The notes under the pieces: generated by a model
Database searches by the model: none
What the model was told of the DNA's origin: nothing
What the model saw: the letters and a program-made list of their open reading frames with translations, nothing else
In this document: one piece after another, positions 18,421 to 26,930 of the stretch
Position numbering within the stretch: position 1 is the first letter of the stretch
How the letters are laid out: each line of letters opens with the position of its first letter
Program-made: the position numbers and the translations under genes
Assembly (NCBI RefSeq): GCF_000711885.1
Contig: NZ_JONK01000020.1
Span: 1 to 64,000 of the forward strand
Origin: Chromobacterium haemolyticum DSM 19808
GTDB taxonomy: Bacteria > Pseudomonadota > Gammaproteobacteria > Burkholderiales > Chromobacteriaceae
Reading direction: 5' to 3'
Length of the DNA: 64,000 nucleotides

Positions 18421-18533
18421 CTTGTTTGGTGAGCCTCCGCTTGGGTTGCGCGCTGCGGGCGGGCGTCGAGTTTCGCAAAAACGCTTTACATCCGTCCAGA
18501 CGGCGATTAGCCTATTCTGCAATGTGAAACCAA

Positions 18534-18550
18534 GTTCCGCAATGCGGAAC
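18534..18550. promoter_or_regulatory. Palindromic operator between iclR and gcdH
   Basis: GTTCCGCAATGCGGAAC is a perfect 17-bp palindrome 24 bp upstream of the gcdH start. A degenerate second copy, TTCTGCAATGTGAAAC, lies just upstream (18515-18530). The size and TTCCGC/GCGGAA arms fit IclR-family sites, and the only nearby regulator is the divergent IclR protein. Confidence 0.65.
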
Positions 18551-18573
18551 AAGATAACGCGGAGACAGAACTT

Positions 18574-19761
18574 ATGGCAGCCCCTTCCAGTCGCGCGCCG
18601 TTCAGTTGGGACGATCCTTTGCTTTTGGCGGAATGCCTGAGCGAAGAAGAACGCATGGTGCAGCAGAGCGCCCATGACTACTGTCAGGACAAGCTGTTTC
18701 CGCGGGTGTTGAGCGCCAACCGCGAAGAACGCTTCGACCGCGAAATCATCAACGAGATGGGCGAGCTCGGGCTGCTGGGTTGCACTATCGAAGGTTATGG
18801 CTGCGCAGGCCTCAGCCACGTGGCCTACGGCCTGGTGGCGCGCGAGGTGGAGCGGGTGGATTCCGGGTATCGCTCGGCGATGAGCGTGCAGTCCAGCCTG
18901 GTGATGCATCCGATCTGGGCTTACGGCTCGGACGCGCAGAAAGACAAATACCTGCCGCGATTGGCCAGCGGCGAATGGCTGGGCTGTTTCGGCCTGACCG
19001 AGCCAGACTCCGGCTCGGACCCGGCCAGCATGAAGACGCGGGCGCGCAAAGTGGACGGCGGCTATCTGCTCAACGGCAGCAAGATGTGGATCACCAACAG
19101 TCCGCAGGCCGATGTGTTTGTGGTTTGGGCCAAGGACGACGAGGACGAAATCCGCGGCTTCGTGTTGGAAAAAGGCATGGCGGGTCTATCCGCGCCCAAG
19201 ATCCACGGCAAGTTTTCGCTGCGCGCCTCCATCACCGGCGAGATCGTGATGGACGATGTGCTGGTGCCGGAAGACGCCATCCTGCCGGGCGTCAAGGGCT
19301 TGAAAGGGCCGTTTGGCTGCCTGAACAAGGCGCGCTACGGCATCGCCTGGGGGGCGCTGGGCGCCGCCGAATTCTGCTGGCACGCGGCGCGTCAGTACAC
19401 GCTGGACCGCAAGCAGTTTGGCCGCCCGCTGGCCGCCAACCAACTGATCCAGCTGAAGCTGGCCAATATGCAGACTGAGATCGCGCTGGGCCTGCACGCC
19501 GCGCTGCGCGTGGGACGTTTGATGGACGAGGGCAAGGCCGCGCCGGAAATGATCTCGCTGATCAAGCGCAACAACTGCGGTAAGGCGCTGGACATCGCCC
19601 GGCTGTCGCGCGACATGCACGGCGGCAACGGCATCGCCGACGAATTCCACGTAATCCGCCATGTGATGAACCTGGAGGCGGTCAACACTTACGAAGGCAC
19701 GCACGATGTGCATGCCTTGATTCTGGGCCGAGCCCAGACCGGTATTCAGGCGTTCGCCTGA
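18574..19761 (+). CDS. gcdH: Glutaryl-CoA dehydrogenase
   Basis: A 395-aa acyl-CoA dehydrogenase that oxidises and decarboxylates glutaryl-CoA to crotonyl-CoA, passing electrons to ETF. Diagnostic features: [17 protein letters not shown] and [17 protein letters not shown] in the FAD-binding core, and the C-terminal [20 protein letters not shown] with the catalytic base E374, which is the GcdH signature. It is followed by a CoA-transferase gene and, further on, ETF-ubiquinone oxidoreductase, so the locus can take glutarate through glutaryl-CoA to crotonyl-CoA. The IclR protein divergent from it is the likely regulator. Confidence 0.94.
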   Translation: MAAPSSRAPFSWDDPLLLAECLSEEERMVQQSAHDYCQDKLFPRVLSANREERFDREIINEMGELGLLGCTIEGYGCAGLSHVAYGLVAREVERVDSGYRSAMSVQSSLVMHPIWAYGSDAQKDKYLPRLASGEWLGCFGLTEPDSGSDPASMKTRARKVDGGYLLNGSKMWITNSPQADVFVVWAKDDEDEIRGFVLEKGMAGLSAPKIHGKFSLRASITGEIVMDDVLVPEDAILPGVKGLKGPFGCLNKARYGIAWGALGAAEFCWHAARQYTLDRKQFGRPLAANQLIQLKLANMQTEIALGLHAALRVGRLMDEGKAAPEMISLIKRNNCGKALDIARLSRDMHGGNGIADEFHVIRHVMNLEAVNTYEGTHDVHALILGRAQTGIQAFA

Positions 19762-19815
19762 TAAGCCGGCGCGGCCGGGAGGCCGGCCGCGCCGTTATTC
19801 CTGTCTGTCCTTGGA

Positions 19816-19842
19816 GGCCCGGCTTGCCGGGCCGCTTTTTTT
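19816..19842 (+). terminator. Intrinsic terminator after gcdH
   Basis: GGCCCGGC (19816-19823) and GCCGGGCC (19826-19833) form an 8-bp GC stem followed, after GC, by T7. It lies 55 bp past the gcdH stop and just before the CoA-transferase start, so the two genes may be only partly co-transcribed. The 2-nt loop implies that one or two base pairs open at the apex. Confidence 0.75.
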
Positions 19843-19870
19843 CGATGGACCGATGTATCGGGAGACGCAG

Positions 19871-21064
19871 ATGACGGGCGCGCTGGAAGGCATCAAGGTA
19901 TTGGATTTGTCCAGGGTATTGGCCGGGCCGTGGACCGGCCAGTTGCTGGCCGACCTGGGCGCGGAAGTGATCAAGGTGGAGCGCCCGGGCTGCGGCGACG
20001 ATACCCGGCAATGGGCGCCGCCCAGCCTGCCGGACGGTACCGCGGCCTATTTTCTGTGCGCCAACCGCGGCAAGAAATCGCTGACCGTGGACATCGCCAA
20101 GCCGGAGGGGCAGGAGATCGTCCGCCGGCTGGCCGCCGACGCCGACGTGCTGATCGAAAACTACAAGGTGGGCGGGCTGGCCAAATACGGGCTGGATTAC
20201 GCCAGCCTGGCCGAACTCAACCCGCGGCTGGTGTACTGCTCGGTCACCGGCTTCGGTCAGGACGGACCGTACGCGCAGATGGCCGGCTACGACTACATCG
20301 TGCAGGGCATGTCCGGGTTGATGAGCATCACCGGTCCGGCCGACGGCGAACCCCACAAGGTGGGGGTGGCAGTCACCGATCTGTTCACCGGGCTCTACGC
20401 CGCCAACGCGATTCAGGCCGCCTTGTGGGCGCGGCAAGGCAGCGGTCGCGGTCAGCATATCGACATGGCTTTGTTCGACTGCGCGTTGGCGATGCTGGCC
20501 AACGTCAACATGAATTGGCTGGTGGGCGGCGCGGTGCCGCCGCGCCTGGGCAACGCCCATCCCAATATCGTGCCCTATCAGGTGTTCAAGTGCGCCGGCG
20601 ACGGCCACTTCATCCTGGCCTGCGGCAACGACCGGCAGTTCCGCTCGGTCTGCGAACTGATTGGCCACCCGGAATTGGCCGACGATCCCCGCTTCGCCAG
20701 CAATCCGCAGCGCGTCGCGCACCGGGACGTGTTGGTGCCCTTGTTGACCGCCGGCTTCTTGGCCCAGCCGCGCGACGCCTGGCTGGCGCAACTGGACCAG
20801 GCGGGCGTCCCCTGCGGGCCGATCAACACCGTGGACGAGGCCTTCGCCGACCCGCAAATTCGGCACCGGCGGATGCAGATTGAACTGCCGGGTTTGGATG
20901 GCGAGGCGGTGCCTCTGGTGGCCTGCCCGATCAAACTGTCGGACACGCCGCCTCAATATCGCGACGCGCCGCCCCGGCTGGGACAGCACACCGACGCCTT
21001 GCTGGAGCAGGCCGGTTACGACGCAGAGGCTATCGCCCGTTTGCGCGGCGCGGGGGTGATCTGA
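19871..21064 (+). CDS. Class III (CaiB/BaiF) CoA-transferase, probably succinyl-CoA:glutarate
   Basis: A 397-aa family III CoA-transferase. GIKVLDLSRVLAGPWTGQLLADLGAEVIKVE is the N-terminal family signature and D170 in GVAVTDLFTG is the expected catalytic aspartate. Next to glutaryl-CoA dehydrogenase, the likely reaction is activation of glutarate with succinyl-CoA, as for human SUGCT; this is inference from context. The ATG at 19871 follows GGAGACGCAG; longer in-frame starts would begin inside the terminator hairpin. Confidence 0.85.
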   Translation: MTGALEGIKVLDLSRVLAGPWTGQLLADLGAEVIKVERPGCGDDTRQWAPPSLPDGTAAYFLCANRGKKSLTVDIAKPEGQEIVRRLAADADVLIENYKVGGLAKYGLDYASLAELNPRLVYCSVTGFGQDGPYAQMAGYDYIVQGMSGLMSITGPADGEPHKVGVAVTDLFTGLYAANAIQAALWARQGSGRGQHIDMALFDCALAMLANVNMNWLVGGAVPPRLGNAHPNIVPYQVFKCAGDGHFILACGNDRQFRSVCELIGHPELADDPRFASNPQRVAHRDVLVPLLTAGFLAQPRDAWLAQLDQAGVPCGPINTVDEAFADPQIRHRRMQIELPGLDGEAVPLVACPIKLSDTPPQYRDAPPRLGQHTDALLEQAGYDAEAIARLRGAGVI

Positions 21065-21176
21065 AGCATGGAGATGCTTTCGGCATTTTAGGCGTCTGGG
21101 TGTCGCGCGCGGATTCGTGCGAAAATGCGCCGTCGAGTTGCCGCCGGCGGTCTGCGCCAGGGCAAGGTCCACCGTC

Positions 21177-23510
21177 ATGTTGAATGAAATGCCTAGCGTG
21201 AAGAGCCGCTTCATTTTCGCCTGTTGTCTGCTTGCCGGGTTTTTGTCGAGCTCCGCGGCTTACGCGGCTCTGCCGACAATGCCCAAGCCCGCGGCGAAGC
21301 AGGCGGCTTCGGCGCCCGCTGTCAGCCTGACGGACAAGCTGGCCGAGGCGCAGCAGGCGCTGGATCAATTGGAAACCATCAAGCTGGACAAGCTGCCGGC
21401 CGGCGTGACGCCGGGAGAGCTGTTGTTTCGCCGTGCCTTGCTGGAGCGTCTGGTGGCGTCCTACGCCTGGCAGCTGGATCTCGCGGGCGAACGCGATCAG
21501 CGGCTGAGGCAGCAAGCCGAGGCCGAGGAGGCTTTACGGAACTGGAGCGGCTTCGCGCAAGCCGGCCCTTATCCGGTGTCCTTGGTGGAAGGCTTGCGCA
21601 GCCGCTTGCAGACTGGAGGCTGGGAGAAAGAGACCCAGCAGGCTCAGCAACTGATGCTGTCGCAGATGCAGGAAGCGATGCGCAACAGCCTCAAGCTTAA
21701 TGAAGTGAGCTTGCGCCAGGCGCGGGAACAGTTGGAGGGCGCGGCTGCCGGAGAGGCCGAGGCGCTGCGCTGGAAGATGGACGGCGCGCGTTGGCGTCGC
21801 GACATCAGCGCGTCGGAGTTGCTGCAGTTCGATGCCTTGGGACAGGTGCTGCGCATCCGCCAGCAAACATTGCAGGCGCAGTTGGCACTTTGGCGCAAGC
21901 AACTGGACGGCATCGGCAAACAGGTACGCTTTCAGCCGGCCGAGCTGGACGGGGTGCAAAGGCGGCTGGGAGAGGAACGCCTGCGACTGGAGCGGGAAAT
22001 GGGAGCGCATGAGCAGCGCCGCCGCCGGGCCAAGGCCGAGTTGGAGGAGTTGGAGAGGCAGCTGGCCGCGTTGAAGCTTAAAAAGGACGCGCCGGCGCAG
22101 GCTGCCCTGCTACAGGATTTGACCCAGCGCACTGTCGAGCAACGCCAGGCTCTGGACAATAGCGACCTCGCGGTGCAACTGACGCGCATCCGGCAAGAGG
22201 CCAACTCACAGGAAGGCGGTATTTGGGAATACCGCTACCAGCTGTACGCCGGCAAGGCGGCCAACCTGGCCGAAGTGGCCAGCGCCAGCCGCCAGGCCGG
22301 CGAGGAGTTGGGCGCGGTGCGCGACTATCTGCAAAAAGAGGCCGAGCTGACGATGGCCAAGATGGCGGACGTGCAGCATGAGATCGGCCTGGACCGCGGC
22401 AGCGGCCACGCGCTGGCCATGCTGCAACTGCTGCGCCAGCGGCTGGACATCGTCAACGCCGCTCAGCAGCCGGTGCAGGCGGCTTTGACCGGCATTCTGC
22501 TGCTGCAGCAGGAGTTCGATGTCGGCGCGCCGGCGGAGGGCACGCCGCAGGAGGTGTCCCGCCGGCTAAGCGAGCGCGTGTTGCAGGCGTCGCGGGCGCT
22601 GTGGAATTATGAGCTGTTCAGCGCCGACGACAGCGTGGAAATCAACGGCCAGAAAGTGCAGGCCACCCGCAGCGTGACCATCGGCAAGAGTCTGGGTGCC
22701 ATCCTGGTGCTGCTGATAGGCTACGCCGCCAGCACTGCGCTGCTGCGCGCTTTGCGGCGTTTGGCCACGCATCGCTTGGGCGTGAGCGAAGCCGCCGCCA
22801 ATATCTGGTGGCGTTGGAGTTATGTCTGCGTGATCGCTCTGCTGGTGGTGTTCGCGCTTAATCTGGTCAAGATTCCGCTGACGGTGTTCGCCTTCCTGGG
22901 CGGCGCCTTGGCGATCGGCATCGGCTTCGGCACTCAGAACCTGCTGAAGAACCTGATCAGCGGCGTGATGCTGCTGGTGGAGCGGCCGCTGAAAGTGGGC
23001 GATTTCGTTCAGGTCGGCGGCATCAGCGGCACCGTCAGCAGCATAGGGCTGCGTTCTTCGGTGGTGCGCGCCGGCGACGGCATCGAAACGCTGATCCCCA
23101 ACTCCACCTTCGTGGAGAGCGCGGTGACCAACTGGACGTACAGCAACCGGCGAATTCGCCGGAAAATCGCCATCGGCGTGGCTTACGGCAACCCGCCGCG
23201 CGAGGTGTGCAATCTGTTGCTGGCGGAGGCGGAGCGTCATGGCCTGGTGCTCAAGGAACCGCCGCCTCGGGTGCTGTTCAGCAACTTCGGCGTCGACGCG
23301 CTGGAGTTTGAACTGGAATACTGGCTGGACATCGGCGACGCCGACTCCGTGCAGGTGGCCAGCGACTTGCGCCACATGATAGACGGCGCGCTGGCCAAGG
23401 CCGGCATCGAGCTGCCTTTTCCGCAGCGCGATGTGCATTTGCAACAGGGCGAGCCCTTACAGATTGAAGTCAGACGCGCGGGCGACGGTCGGGCGTCTGA
23501 CAGTTTTTAA
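21177..23510 (+). CDS. MscS-family mechanosensitive channel with large periplasmic domain
   Basis: About 777 aa. A signal peptide (ending SSSAAYA) is followed by a long coiled-coil periplasmic region (about 40-470, rich in Glu/Gln/Arg heptads), two or three membrane helices (near SLGAILVLLIGYAASTALL and WWRWSYVCVIALLVVFALNLV), then the pore helix and beta domain: FLGGALAIGIGFGTQNLLKN, VERPLKVGDFVQVGG and NSTFVESAVTNWTYS. This layout matches the KefA/YbdG-type branch rather than small MscS. It should open on osmotic downshift. The ATG at 21177 is preferred; 21189 is possible. Confidence 0.87.
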   Translation: MLNEMPSVKSRFIFACCLLAGFLSSSAAYAALPTMPKPAAKQAASAPAVSLTDKLAEAQQALDQLETIKLDKLPAGVTPGELLFRRALLERLVASYAWQLDLAGERDQRLRQQAEAEEALRNWSGFAQAGPYPVSLVEGLRSRLQTGGWEKETQQAQQLMLSQMQEAMRNSLKLNEVSLRQAREQLEGAAAGEAEALRWKMDGARWRRDISASELLQFDALGQVLRIRQQTLQAQLALWRKQLDGIGKQVRFQPAELDGVQRRLGEERLRLEREMGAHEQRRRRAKAELEELERQLAALKLKKDAPAQAALLQDLTQRTVEQRQALDNSDLAVQLTRIRQEANSQEGGIWEYRYQLYAGKAANLAEVASASRQAGEELGAVRDYLQKEAELTMAKMADVQHEIGLDRGSGHALAMLQLLRQRLDIVNAAQQPVQAALTGILLLQQEFDVGAPAEGTPQEVSRRLSERVLQASRALWNYELFSADDSVEINGQKVQATRSVTIGKSLGAILVLLIGYAASTALLRALRRLATHRLGVSEAAANIWWRWSYVCVIALLVVFALNLVKIPLTVFAFLGGALAIGIGFGTQNLLKNLISGVMLLVERPLKVGDFVQVGGISGTVSSIGLRSSVVRAGDGIETLIPNSTFVESAVTNWTYSNRRIRRKIAIGVAYGNPPREVCNLLLAEAERHGLVLKEPPPRVLFSNFGVDALEFELEYWLDIGDADSVQVASDLRHMIDGALAKAGIELPFPQRDVHLQQGEPLQIEVRRAGDGRASDSF
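23469..23508 (+). terminator. Terminator overlapping the 3' end of the MscS-type gene
   Basis: GTCAGACGC (23469-23477) and GCGTCTGAC (23493-23501) make a perfect 9-bp stem, followed by AGTTTTTAA. The stop codon lies in the T-run, so the terminator is built into the last codons. Confidence 0.65.
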
Positions 23511-23596
23511 ACGGTTGTTTGATTTTTGATCGCGCGCCATGCAACATGCATGCGGTAGCGGGGCTTTTGAACCCGGCGCGCGATTAAGGAGATGCA

Positions 23597-25231
23597 GTGG
23601 AACGCGATTACATGGAATACGATGTGGTGATCGTCGGCGGCGGCCCCTCCGGGCTGACCGCGGCGATTCGCCTGAAGCAACTGGCGGCGGAGCAGGGCCG
23701 GGAGGTCAGCGTCTGTCTATTGGAGAAGGGCTCGGAAATCGGCGCCCACATCCTGTCCGGCGCGGTGATCGAACCGCGGGTGCTCAATGAGCTGATTCCG
23801 GACTGGAAGGAAAAAGGCGCGCCGCTGAACACCGAGGCCAAGTCCGACCGCTTCCTGCTGCTGACTGAGACCGAATCCATCCAGCTGCCGACGCCGCCGC
23901 AGATGCACAACCACGGCAACTACATCGTCAGCCTCGGCAATTTCTGTCGCTGGCTCGGCCAGCAGGCCGAGGAGCTGGGCGTGGAGATCTACCCCGGCTT
24001 CGCCGCCGCCGAAGTGCTTTATCACGAAGACGGCTCGGTCAAGGGCGTGGCCACCGGCGACATGGGCATCGGCAAGGACGGCGAAAAGACCGACGCCTGG
24101 CAGCCCGGCATGGAGCTGTGGGCCAAGCAAACCATCTTCGCGGAAGGCTGTAGGGGCTCCTTGACCAAGGCCTTGTTTGAGCGTTTCCGCCTGCACGACG
24201 GTGCCGATCCGCAAACCTACGGCATCGGCATCAAGGAGTTGTGGGAAGTGAAGCCGGAACTGCACCAGCCGGGCAGCATCACCCATACCGTGGGCTGGCC
24301 GGTGGACACGGCCACCTACGGCGGCTCCTTCATGTACCACTTGGAGAACAACCAAGTGGTGGTGGGCTTCGTCATCGGCCTGGATTACCAGAACCCCTAC
24401 CTGTCGCCGTTCGAGGAATTCCAGCGCTTCAAGACCCACCCGGCGATCCGCAAGGTGTTCGAGGGCGGCCGCCGTCTGTCCTACGGCGCGCGCGCCTTGA
24501 CCGAAGGCGGCCTGCAAAGCCTGCCGCGGCTGACTTTCCCCGGCGGCTTGCTGGTGGGCGACACCGCCGGCTTCCTCAACGTGCCCAAGATCAAGGGCAC
24601 GCACACCGCGATGCAGTCGGCGATGCTGGCGGCGGAAGCGGTGTTCGAACTGCTGGGCCAGGAGCAGCCCGCGCGCGAAGCCACCGCCTATAGCGAGAAG
24701 TTCAAGCAGAGCTGGCTGCATGAGGAGTTGCACCGAGTACGCAATATCCGGCCGTCGTTCCGCTGGGGCCTGTGGCCTGCGATGATTTATTCGGCGCTGG
24801 ACACCTTCCTGTTCCGCGGCAAGGCCCCGTGGACGCTGCGTCATCACCAGGCCGACCATCAAAGCCTGAAGCCGGCCGACGAGTGCTCGCCCATCGCCTA
24901 CCCCAAGCCGGACGGGGTGTTGACCTTCGATCGCCTGTCCTCGGTGTTCATCTCCAACACCAATCACGGAGAAGATCAGCCGCCGCATTTGAAGCTGAAG
25001 GACGCCAGCGTGCCGGTGGCGCTCAATCTGGCCAAATACGATGCGCCGGAACAGCGTTACTGCCCGGCCGGCGTTTACGAAATCGTCGGCCGCGAAGAAG
25101 GCGAGCCGCGCTTGCAGATCAATGCGCAGAACTGCGTGCATTGCAAGACCTGCGACATCAAGGACCCAAGCCAGAACATCGTCTGGACCACGCCGGAAGG
25201 CGGCGGCGGCCCCAACTATCCCAATATGTGA
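23597..25231 (+). CDS. Electron transfer flavoprotein-ubiquinone oxidoreductase
   Basis: A 544-aa flavo-iron-sulfur protein at the inner membrane that takes electrons from reduced ETF to ubiquinone. [19 protein letters not shown] (about 8-26) is the FAD dinucleotide-binding motif; the C-terminal region carries the [4Fe-4S] cysteines in RYCPAGVYE and [13 protein letters not shown], followed by the typical ending [12 protein letters not shown]. The GTG start at 23597 has TAAGGAGATGCA before it; an ATG at 23612 lacks a site. It can receive electrons from GcdH through ETF, which is not encoded in the window. Confidence 0.94.
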   Translation: MERDYMEYDVVIVGGGPSGLTAAIRLKQLAAEQGREVSVCLLEKGSEIGAHILSGAVIEPRVLNELIPDWKEKGAPLNTEAKSDRFLLLTETESIQLPTPPQMHNHGNYIVSLGNFCRWLGQQAEELGVEIYPGFAAAEVLYHEDGSVKGVATGDMGIGKDGEKTDAWQPGMELWAKQTIFAEGCRGSLTKALFERFRLHDGADPQTYGIGIKELWEVKPELHQPGSITHTVGWPVDTATYGGSFMYHLENNQVVVGFVIGLDYQNPYLSPFEEFQRFKTHPAIRKVFEGGRRLSYGARALTEGGLQSLPRLTFPGGLLVGDTAGFLNVPKIKGTHTAMQSAMLAAEAVFELLGQEQPAREATAYSEKFKQSWLHEELHRVRNIRPSFRWGLWPAMIYSALDTFLFRGKAPWTLRHHQADHQSLKPADECSPIAYPKPDGVLTFDRLSSVFISNTNHGEDQPPHLKLKDASVPVALNLAKYDAPEQRYCPAGVYEIVGREEGEPRLQINAQNCVHCKTCDIKDPSQNIVWTTPEGGGGPNYPNM

Positions 25232-25247
25232 ACGGGATGATTTGGCG

Positions 25248-25275
25248 AAACCCCGGAGCGCGCTCCGGGGTTTTT
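25248..25275 (+). terminator. Terminator after ETF-ubiquinone oxidoreductase
   Basis: AAACCCCGGAGCG (25248-25260) and CGCTCCGGGGTTT form a perfect palindrome running straight into a T5 run, 16 bp beyond the stop codon. Confidence 0.9.
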
Positions 25276-25313
25276 CTTGACAAGCCGGGCCGATTATTGG
25301 CAGCATGGACGAC

Positions 25314-25403
25314 ATGACTCAATCTTTCGCCTTCTTCAACAGCTATTTTTATTGGTACCGCACACCGGCGGCGCCAAGGGATGGCTGTGAACTGAAAGAT
25401 TGA
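25314..25403 (+). CDS. Aromatic-rich leader peptide, 29 aa
   Basis: A short ORF starting MTQSFAFFNSYFYWYR: eight of residues 5-15 are Phe, Tyr or Trp (three F, two Y, then F/Y/W mixed), a composition expected only of attenuator leader peptides for aromatic amino acids. An upstream in-frame ATG at 25305 would add MDD. A good -35 (TTGACA, 25277-25282) is present but no clear -10 and only a weak ribosome site. It is followed by an attenuator-type terminator. Unlike known pheA, trp or aro leaders, the next gene is not recognisably aromatic; see the findings. Confidence 0.6.
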   Translation: MTQSFAFFNSYFYWYRTPAAPRDGCELKD

Positions 25404-25464
25404 TCCAGCACTAGTAAAGATTCCCGATAAATGCCGCCGCGCTACCGGCGGCATTTGTTTTTCC
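25364..25464 (+). promoter_or_regulatory. Transcription attenuator with competing hairpins
   Basis: ACCGGCGGC occurs at 25364-25372 (end of the leader ORF) and identically at 25444-25452. Between them ATGCCGCC (25431-25438) can pair with GGCGGCAT (25447-25454) to form a terminator followed by TTTGTTTTT, or its GCCGCC can pair with the upstream GGCGGC (25367-25372) as an antiterminator. Two copies of one arm competing for a single partner is the classical attenuator layout. The pause stem (1:2) is not obvious. Confidence 0.6.
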
Positions 25465-25478
25465 TCCCCGAAATACAT

Positions 25479-25512
25479 GACCTCCGGAAGCCAGGCCAGA
25501 CCCCAGGAGGTC
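25479..25512 (+). promoter_or_regulatory. Inverted repeat sequestering the ribosome site of the gene at 25519
   Basis: GACCTCC (25479-25485) is perfectly complementary to GGAGGTC (25506-25512), which contains the AGGAGG Shine-Dalgarno of the downstream gene. In the mRNA this 7-bp GC-rich stem (20-nt loop) would hide the ribosome site, a second possible control layer after the attenuator. Confidence 0.45.
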
Positions 25513-25518
25513 CGTTCC

Positions 25519-26088
25519 ATGAATGAAGTCAGCGATGCCGCGCAAATCGCGCGCCAGTCTTGGTCCCTGCTATGTCCTTGCGACGCCGTGCCGGTGAGAG
25601 TGTTGACCGACGGCGAACGCTACGCCAACCATCCGGCGCCGGACGCCGCGTGGATGGCCGCCGCGCGACGCGACGGCGGCGTGCTGGAAAGCCGCTTGCC
25701 GCAACTGCGCGCGATGGCCATGCTGCTGGCGGCGCAACGCTGGCGCGAACGGAGCGGGGAGACCTCTGCGCGGTTGGCCGATGCGGCGGATTGGCTGGCG
25801 GCGCGCATTCTGCTGCTGGGTCTCAGCCATGTGTTGGTGACGGCGGAGAGCTTTTCCCTGCTGGATTTGGCGAACCGTCGCTGCCGCGCGTGGTCCGAAC
25901 AGACCGGCCAGCCGTTTGCGCCGGCGCTGCCCATCCTGGTGGCGGATGCCGGCGGCGAATCTTGCCTGCAAGCCTGGAGCCGCAGCGCCGAAGTGGCGCT
26001 GGCTTTGGCCGGCGGCAGAGCGGAGGCGGCATTGACGCGGCATTGCGAGCAGCGCTTGCAAGCGCTGCTGGCTAGGGTATCTTGTTAA
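25519..26088 (+). CDS. Uncharacterised protein behind an aromatic attenuator, 189 aa
   Basis: I do not recognise the family. The ATG at 25519 follows a strong AGGAGG site. The product is soluble, Ala/Arg/Leu-rich and mostly helical, with a CPC motif at about residues 20-22, several Trp residues (SWSLL, AAWMAAARR, AQRWRER, DWLAAR) and two C-terminal cysteines; no signal peptide. The upstream leader peptide suggests that its expression responds to charged Phe/Tyr/Trp tRNA. A two-gene unit with the DUF4870 gene 34 bp downstream is possible. Confidence 0.7.
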   Translation: MNEVSDAAQIARQSWSLLCPCDAVPVRVLTDGERYANHPAPDAAWMAAARRDGGVLESRLPQLRAMAMLLAAQRWRERSGETSARLADAADWLAARILLLGLSHVLVTAESFSLLDLANRRCRAWSEQTGQPFAPALPILVADAGGESCLQAWSRSAEVALALAGGRAEAALTRHCEQRLQALLARVSC

Positions 26089-26122
26089 TTGTTTTGCATA
26101 AATTTTGAGCCGGGGAGGCATG

Positions 26123-26467
26123 ATGTCGATGGACGTGATTACGCAAGAAGACGAACGCAAACTGAATAATCTGACCCTTGTGGTCTATATCCTGCAGGCA
26201 ATCAGCCTGTTTGTCGGCCTGACCGGCCTGGTGGCGGTGATCATCAACTACGTCAAGCGCGACGATGCGCGCGGCACGCGCTATGAGAGCCATTTCAACT
26301 GGCAGATCCGCACTTTCTGGTGGGCCTTGCTCGGCACCGTGCTGGGCGTGGCCCTGGCCTGGATCCTGGTGGGCTTCGTGATCCTGGGCGTCACCTGGGT
26401 GTGGTACGTCTACCGCATTGTGCGCGGTTTTCTGAATTTCAACGACGGCAAGCCGATGCCGGAGTAA
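26123..26467 (+). CDS. DUF4870-type small membrane protein
   Basis: A 114-aa protein with three hydrophobic helices: LTLVVYILQAISLFVGLTGLVAVIINYV (about 18-45), WWALLGTVLGVALAWILVG (68-86) and FVILGVTWVWYVYRIV (87-102). The motif YESHFNWQIRTFWW between helices one and two is typical of DUF4870 proteins. Function unknown. The start is taken at 26123, after GGGGAGG; ATGs at 26120 and 26129 are alternatives. Confidence 0.82.
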   Translation: MSMDVITQEDERKLNNLTLVVYILQAISLFVGLTGLVAVIINYVKRDDARGTRYESHFNWQIRTFWWALLGTVLGVALAWILVGFVILGVTWVWYVYRIVRGFLNFNDGKPMPE

Positions 26468-26713
26468 AGCGGTAAAAAAGGCGGGTGCGGACATGGATGA
26501 TGCCCGGCGCCCGCAAGGGTTCTGCGCGAACCGGAAAATGGGCGGCGAACGCCGCTGGTTTTTGAAGGCCGCCTACATGCTAAACCCCGTGCCTGCTCGT
26601 CCCCAGCTAAACCCCGCCCGCGTTTGCGCCATGTCAAGCCGTAGCCGGGCAACGGGCATGGTCAGAGCGCCGCGGTTTTGGCACAATGCGCAACTTGCTT
26701 GAAGGGAGCCGCA

Positions 26714-26926
26714 ATGCAAGCCGATGATTTGCAAAGCCTGGTGACCCGGGCCATGCCGTTTGGCAAACACAAGGGCACGCTGATCTGCGATCTGCCCGGC
26801 AACTATCTGAACTGGTTCGCCCGCGAAGGATTTCCCCCCGGCGAAATTGGCCGCCTGCTGCAATTGATGCAGGAGCTGGACCATAATGGTCTAACCTATC
26901 TACTTGATCCGATAAGAAAGCGCTAG
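26714..26926 (+). CDS. DUF3820 family small protein
   Basis: A 70-aa protein with the pattern MPFGKHKGTLICDLPGNYLNWF, which is the DUF3820 core (also found in exonuclease-like proteins); some family members were described as quorum-sensing-regulated virulence factors, but no activity is known to me for this one. GAAGGGAG precedes the ATG. It ends 4 bp before rbgA, so the two are co-transcribed. Confidence 0.82.
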   Translation: MQADDLQSLVTRAMPFGKHKGTLICDLPGNYLNWFAREGFPPGEIGRLLQLMQELDHNGLTYLLDPIRKR

Positions 26927-26930
26927 AAGC

